Below, piece after piece: positions 60,459 through 64,000 of a stretch of DNA of 64,000 bases (positions within the stretch are counted from its first letter, which is position 1; every line of letters starts with the position of its first letter). Source of the DNA: Cohnella silvisoli (GTDB lineage Bacteria > Bacillota > Bacilli > Paenibacillales > Paenibacillaceae); assembly GCF_021190915.1 (NCBI RefSeq), contig NZ_JAIOAP010000001.1, forward strand, positions 372,001 to 436,000, given 5' to 3'. The notes under the pieces were generated by a model, which worked only from the letters and a program-made list of their open reading frames with translations, was not told where the DNA came from and made no database searches. A program made the translations under genes and the position numbers.

Positions 60459-61487
60459 ATGATGAATCGGTGGCACGTAATGAAGCGGCTGCTTCCGCTG
60501 CTAACAGGTTTGGTGCTGCTATTGTCAGCATGTGGAAGAGAAGACCTCTCAACGCTGAATCCGCAAGGACCGGTAGCTGAGAAACAATTGGATTTGATGA
60601 AACTATCCATCGGCATCATGGCTTTGGTAGTTGTCGTTGTGTTCGCCATCTGTATTTATGTGCTGATTCGCTTTCGCCGCCGCTCTGGCGACAAGAGTAT
60701 TCCGAAGCAAGTGGAAGGCAATCACACGCTTGAAATCATTTGGACGGTTATCCCGCTTGTCCTGCTCTTAATTCTCGGTGTGCCTACGATCAAAGATGTA
60801 TTTGGTCTGGCCAAGGATTACAGTAAAGACAAAAACGCCGTGCAAGTAAGAGTTACGGCGCATCAATATTGGTGGGAATTCGAATACACGGGTTATGGAA
60901 TTAAAACGGCTCAGGAATTAGTCGTTCCAACGGACAAAACCATTTCATTCGAGCTCGTCGGCGCGGATGTAAAGCACTCTTTCTGGATTCCTGCCATCGG
61001 CGGTAAAATGGATACGAACCCCGGAGTTACCAATCGGATGTATCTGGAGTTTCCTAAAGAAGGCGTGTTCCGGGGCAAATGCGCGGAATTGTGCGGACCT
61101 TCACATGCTTTAATGGATTTCAAAGCCAAGGCGGTTAGTCCTGCATCATTCGATCGCTGGGTTGCGGCGATGAAAGCTCCGGCTGTTATGCCTGCGGATG
61201 CGGAAATCGCGGAGAAGTTCACTTCCCAATGCTTGACTTGCCATGCGGTAGGCGAGAACGGCGGAAACAGCGCGCCTAACTTGACGGGCGTCGGCAGCAG
61301 GCAAACGATCGGCGGTATTCTGTATAACGATACGACCTCAGTAGAGAAGAATATTCACGACTGGGTGACGGATCCTCAGAAATATAAGTCCGGAGCAATG
61401 ATGCCTAAAGCGGTAGAAAACGATTTGACGCAGGAGCAAGTGAGCGCCATTGCCAAGTACTTGGCTGAATATAAGCTCGATTATTAA
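60459..61487 (+). CDS. ctaC: Cytochrome c oxidase subunit II with fused cytochrome c domain (caa3 type)
   Basis: Lipoprotein of 342 residues (lipobox LLSAC, Cys25). Two membrane helices (about 48-70 and 92-112), the CuA domain with VKHSFWIP and CAELCGPSHALMDF, and a C-terminal cytochrome c domain with CLTCH and the distal Met in GAMMPK. It accepts electrons directly through its own haem c. Two adjacent ATGs (60459, 60462) are possible starts. Confidence 0.95.
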   Translation: MMNRWHVMKRLLPLLTGLVLLLSACGREDLSTLNPQGPVAEKQLDLMKLSIGIMALVVVVVFAICIYVLIRFRRRSGDKSIPKQVEGNHTLEIIWTVIPLVLLLILGVPTIKDVFGLAKDYSKDKNAVQVRVTAHQYWWEFEYTGYGIKTAQELVVPTDKTISFELVGADVKHSFWIPAIGGKMDTNPGVTNRMYLEFPKEGVFRGKCAELCGPSHALMDFKAKAVSPASFDRWVAAMKAPAVMPADAEIAEKFTSQCLTCHAVGENGGNSAPNLTGVGSRQTIGGILYNDTTSVEKNIHDWVTDPQKYKSGAMMPKAVENDLTQEQVSAIAKYLAEYKLDY

Positions 61488-61517
61488 TTAACCGGGAACT
61501 GAAGGGGGTACGTAGCC

Positions 61518-63365
61518 TTGGCAGCACATGGACACACGGTCAAGCGATATACCGGCTTGATGGATTGGCTAACGACCGTCGATCATAAGAAGATCGGGAT
61601 TCTGTATATGATTGCAGGTCTGTTCTTCTTCCTGATCGGCGGGCTGGAAGCGGTCGTGATTCGGGTTCAGCTTATGAAACCGATGAATGACGTCGTTTCC
61701 AGTGATACATTTAATGAATTGATTACGATGCACGGAACGACTATGATTTTCTTGGCGGCGATGCCGCTATTGTTCGCGCTTATGAATGCGGTTATACCGC
61801 TTCAAATCGGTGCTCGCGACGTAGCGTTCCCATTCTTGAACTCGCTCGGATTCTGGACCTTCTTCTTCGGAGGGGTGCTGCTTAACCTTAGCTGGTTTGC
61901 AGGTACGGTGCCGGATGCGGGTTGGACTTCATATGTGCCCCTAGCGGGGCCGACATATAACTCCGGGCATGGGGTAGACTATTACGTCATTGGTCTGCAG
62001 ATTGCCGGGATAGGAACACTGCTCGGCGGTATTAACTTCATGGCCACAATCATTAATATGCGGGCGCCTGGGCTGTCTTTTATGAGACTTCCTATGTTCA
62101 CATGGACCATCTTTATTACGTCAGCTCTAATCGTGTTTGCGTTCCCTGCACTGACGGTTGGTCTGGTTGCGCTCATGTTCGATAGGCTTTTCCACGCTAA
62201 CTTCTTTGAAGTTGCTAACGGAGGAAATGAAGTGCTATGGGAGCATATTTTCTGGGTGTTCGGTCACCCCGAGGTATATATCCTGATTGTGCCGGCTTTT
62301 GGAGTAATCTCAGAAGTTGTCAGCACGTTCTCGCGTAAGCGTCTTTTCGGTTACAGCTCCATGGTATTCGCAACCGTGCTGATTGCCTTCCTCGGATTTA
62401 TGGTATGGGCTCATCACATGTTTACGACAGGTCTTGGACCGGTTGCCAATGGATTGTTCTCGATCGCGACGATGTTGATCGCGGTGCCGACCGGCGTGAA
62501 AATCTTTAACTGGTTGTTTACGTTGTGGGGCGGATCGATTCGGTTCACGACGGCGAGCTTATTCGCAATCGGATTTATTCCAACCTTCGTTATGGGCGGA
62601 GTCACCGGCGTTATGCTAGCGTCTGCGCCTGCGGATTACCAATATCATGATACCTACTTTGTCGTTGCTCACTTTCACTACGTTATCGTGGGCGGCTTGA
62701 TCTTCGGTATTTTCTCAGGTCTGCATTATTGGTGGCCGAAAATGTTCGGACGCATGCTCAATGAAACGCTTGGGAAAATTACGTTCTGGACATTCTTTAT
62801 CGGTTTCCATTTGACGTTCTTCATCCAGCATTTCCTTGGATTGCTTGGTATGCCGCGCAGGGTCTATACTTACTTAGACGGTCAAGGCTTCAATAACATG
62901 AACTTTATAAGTACCATCGGCGCATTCTTGATGGGTATCGGTACGATTGCGTTCCTGCTCAACATCTTCATTACTTGGTCGAAGCCTCGTAACGCCGCGG
63001 CTGATGCTTGGGAAGATGGCCGCTCGCTGGAGTGGTCGATTCCTTCTCCGCCGCCGGAGTACAATTTCAAGCAAACTCCGCTCGTTCGCGGTTACGATGC
63101 ATGGTGGAAGGAAAAAATGGAAGGAAAGACGGCGATGACGCCAGCCGAACCGGTTGGATCGATTCATATGCCTTCGCCATCGATTCTGCCATTAATCATG
63201 AGTTTAGGATTGTTCATCGCAGGTTTCGGATTTATGTATGATCGTCTTATCGTAGGCGGTCTTGGTTTATTGATTACGTTCGCCTGCATGATCCTCCGTT
63301 CTTTGTATGACGATCACGGTTTCCATATCGAGCCGGAAGATCAGGATGAGGGGGTGCACGCATGA
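61518..63365 (+). CDS. ctaD: Cytochrome c oxidase subunit I
   Basis: Membrane protein of 615 residues; TTG start after GAAGGGGGTACG. Haem and CuB ligands are complete: LITMHGTTMIF, WVFGHPEVYILIVPAFG (cross-linked His-Tyr), VWAHHMFTTG and TYFVVAHFHYVIVGG. It reduces oxygen and pumps protons. About 14 helices in the long Bacillus form. Confidence 0.96.
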   Translation: MAAHGHTVKRYTGLMDWLTTVDHKKIGILYMIAGLFFFLIGGLEAVVIRVQLMKPMNDVVSSDTFNELITMHGTTMIFLAAMPLLFALMNAVIPLQIGARDVAFPFLNSLGFWTFFFGGVLLNLSWFAGTVPDAGWTSYVPLAGPTYNSGHGVDYYVIGLQIAGIGTLLGGINFMATIINMRAPGLSFMRLPMFTWTIFITSALIVFAFPALTVGLVALMFDRLFHANFFEVANGGNEVLWEHIFWVFGHPEVYILIVPAFGVISEVVSTFSRKRLFGYSSMVFATVLIAFLGFMVWAHHMFTTGLGPVANGLFSIATMLIAVPTGVKIFNWLFTLWGGSIRFTTASLFAIGFIPTFVMGGVTGVMLASAPADYQYHDTYFVVAHFHYVIVGGLIFGIFSGLHYWWPKMFGRMLNETLGKITFWTFFIGFHLTFFIQHFLGLLGMPRRVYTYLDGQGFNNMNFISTIGAFLMGIGTIAFLLNIFITWSKPRNAAADAWEDGRSLEWSIPSPPPEYNFKQTPLVRGYDAWWKEKMEGKTAMTPAEPVGSIHMPSPSILPLIMSLGLFIAGFGFMYDRLIVGGLGLLITFACMILRSLYDDHGFHIEPEDQDEGVHA

Positions 63366-63982
63366 GCGCACACGATCACTTAGACGGACAGTTGCCGCAC
63401 GAACCGGAAAAAGCGACATTGGAAGCCCGCAATAAAATATTGGGATTCTGGATATTCCTTGGCGCGGAAACCGTATTGTTCGGAACGTTGTTCTCCGCAT
63501 TCTTGGCCTTGCGTCATAATATCGGAGATGGCCCAACCGCTAACGAGCTGTTCCAACTGCCGATGGTATTCGCGGCAACAATGCTCCTGTTGACTTCAAG
63601 CTTAACGAGCGTATTCGCGGTTCAGTCCTTGCATCACCATAAGAAGAACGCCATGGTCGGTTGGCTGGTCGTTACAATCGTGCTTGGGCTTTGCTTCCTT
63701 GGGCTTGAGATTTACGAGTTCTGGCACTATGTGCATGAGGGTCATGGTTTTACGACAAGCGCGTTCAGCTCCTCGTTCTATACGCTAGTCGGCTTCCACG
63801 GAGCTCACGTTGCATTTGGGGTACTATGGATCAGCCTCATCATCGGTCAAATTTTCAAAAAAGGCTTGACCGTAGTGACGGCACCGAAAGTATATATTTC
63901 AGCCATTTACTGGCATTTCATCGACGTTGTCTGGGTTTTCATCTTCACCGTTGTTTATTTGATGGGAAAGGTGGGCGGTTAA
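63362..63982 (+). CDS. ctaE: Cytochrome c oxidase subunit III
   Basis: Protein of 206 residues with five membrane helices, ATGA-overlapping ctaD. IFLGAETVLFGTLFSAFLAL, SFYTLVGFHGAHVAFGVLWI and YWHFIDVVWVFIFTVVYLMG are standard subunit III motifs. Confidence 0.95.
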   Translation: MSAHDHLDGQLPHEPEKATLEARNKILGFWIFLGAETVLFGTLFSAFLALRHNIGDGPTANELFQLPMVFAATMLLLTSSLTSVFAVQSLHHHKKNAMVGWLVVTIVLGLCFLGLEIYEFWHYVHEGHGFTTSAFSSSFYTLVGFHGAHVAFGVLWISLIIGQIFKKGLTVVTAPKVYISAIYWHFIDVVWVFIFTVVYLMGKVGG

Positions 63983-63986
63983 TCTC

Positions 63987-64000
63987 ATGTCGAGCAACCA
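63987..64000 (+). CDS. ctaF: Start of next cta gene, probably subunit IV (cut by window edge)
   Basis: ATG at 63987 (MSSN...) follows AAAGGTGGGCGG inside the end of ctaE. Only four codons are visible; identity comes from gene order in cta operons. Confidence 0.5.

Overview
The window looks like the chromosome of an endospore-forming member of the Bacillota, most likely Paenibacillaceae (Cohnella/Paenibacillus-like). This is inferred from moderate-to-high GC, clear AGGAGG-type ribosome binding sites with frequent TTG/GTG starts, an Sda-like sporulation checkpoint peptide, a YhcN/YlaJ-type spore lipoprotein, a T-box leader, a caa3 oxidase and a Bacillus-style fad/etf gene set. Species cannot be told from the sequence alone.

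Layout. (1) 1-4.5 kb: two tandem paralogous membrane sensors (the first cut by the window edge), their NarL-type response regulator and a divergent HD-GYP c-di-GMP phosphodiesterase. (2) 4.5-5.6 kb: repeats, two threonine tRNAs (CGT and TGT anticodons) and a small sda-like gene. (3) 5.7-21.5 kb: a PBSX-like contractile phage-tail cluster. It has an ImmA protease and XRE repressor, a divergent operator region with five copies of a TTTRCC-N5-GGYAAA palindrome, a sigma-like activator, then tail terminator, sheath, tube, a frameshifted chaperone pair, tape measure, baseplate, fibres, holin and lysin. No terminase, portal, capsid or integrase is present, so it reads as a tailocin rather than a prophage. 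(4) 21.5-28.7 kb: Nudix hydrolase, MscL, an MHYT-like/PAS histidine kinase, a lipid kinase, an AlkC-type DNA glycosylase with an Ig-like tail, and a FUSC-type exporter. (5) 28.2-35.5 kb: small proteins, a VTT-domain protein, an MFS transporter, a diacylglycerol glucosyltransferase-like enzyme, T-box-controlled ilvA and two exported proteins. (6) 35.6-44.5 kb: a carbohydrate locus with rhamnose mutarotase, LacI regulator, CUT1 ABC importer without its own ATPase, a GH99/WbsX-like protein and a large secreted putative glycosidase. (7) 44.5-56.7 kb: a complete fatty acid beta-oxidation unit, with etfB-etfA divergent from fadF, fadN, fadA, fadE and lcfA, so activation, dehydrogenation, hydration/oxidation, thiolysis and electron delivery to the quinone pool sit together. 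(8) 56.7-64 kb: an FHA-domain membrane protein, a small conserved-looking protein, methionine aminopeptidase, a spore lipoprotein and the start of the cta (caa3 oxidase) operon.

The most unusual signal is between the genes. Seven intergenic clusters at 4.5, 4.85, 27.8, 51.4, 51.65, 53.0 and 59.1 kb carry short tandem repeats. They differ in sequence yet nearly all have a period of exactly 51 or 52 bp, and all but the 4.85-kb cluster share an A-tract followed by a core like AAAGYNNCT. A second strong observation is a textbook -1 frameshift site (A AAA AAC, 9-nt spacer, nested GC-rich stem) in the tail chaperone gene. A third is a collagen-like charged repeat plus an internal duplication inserted in EtfB.
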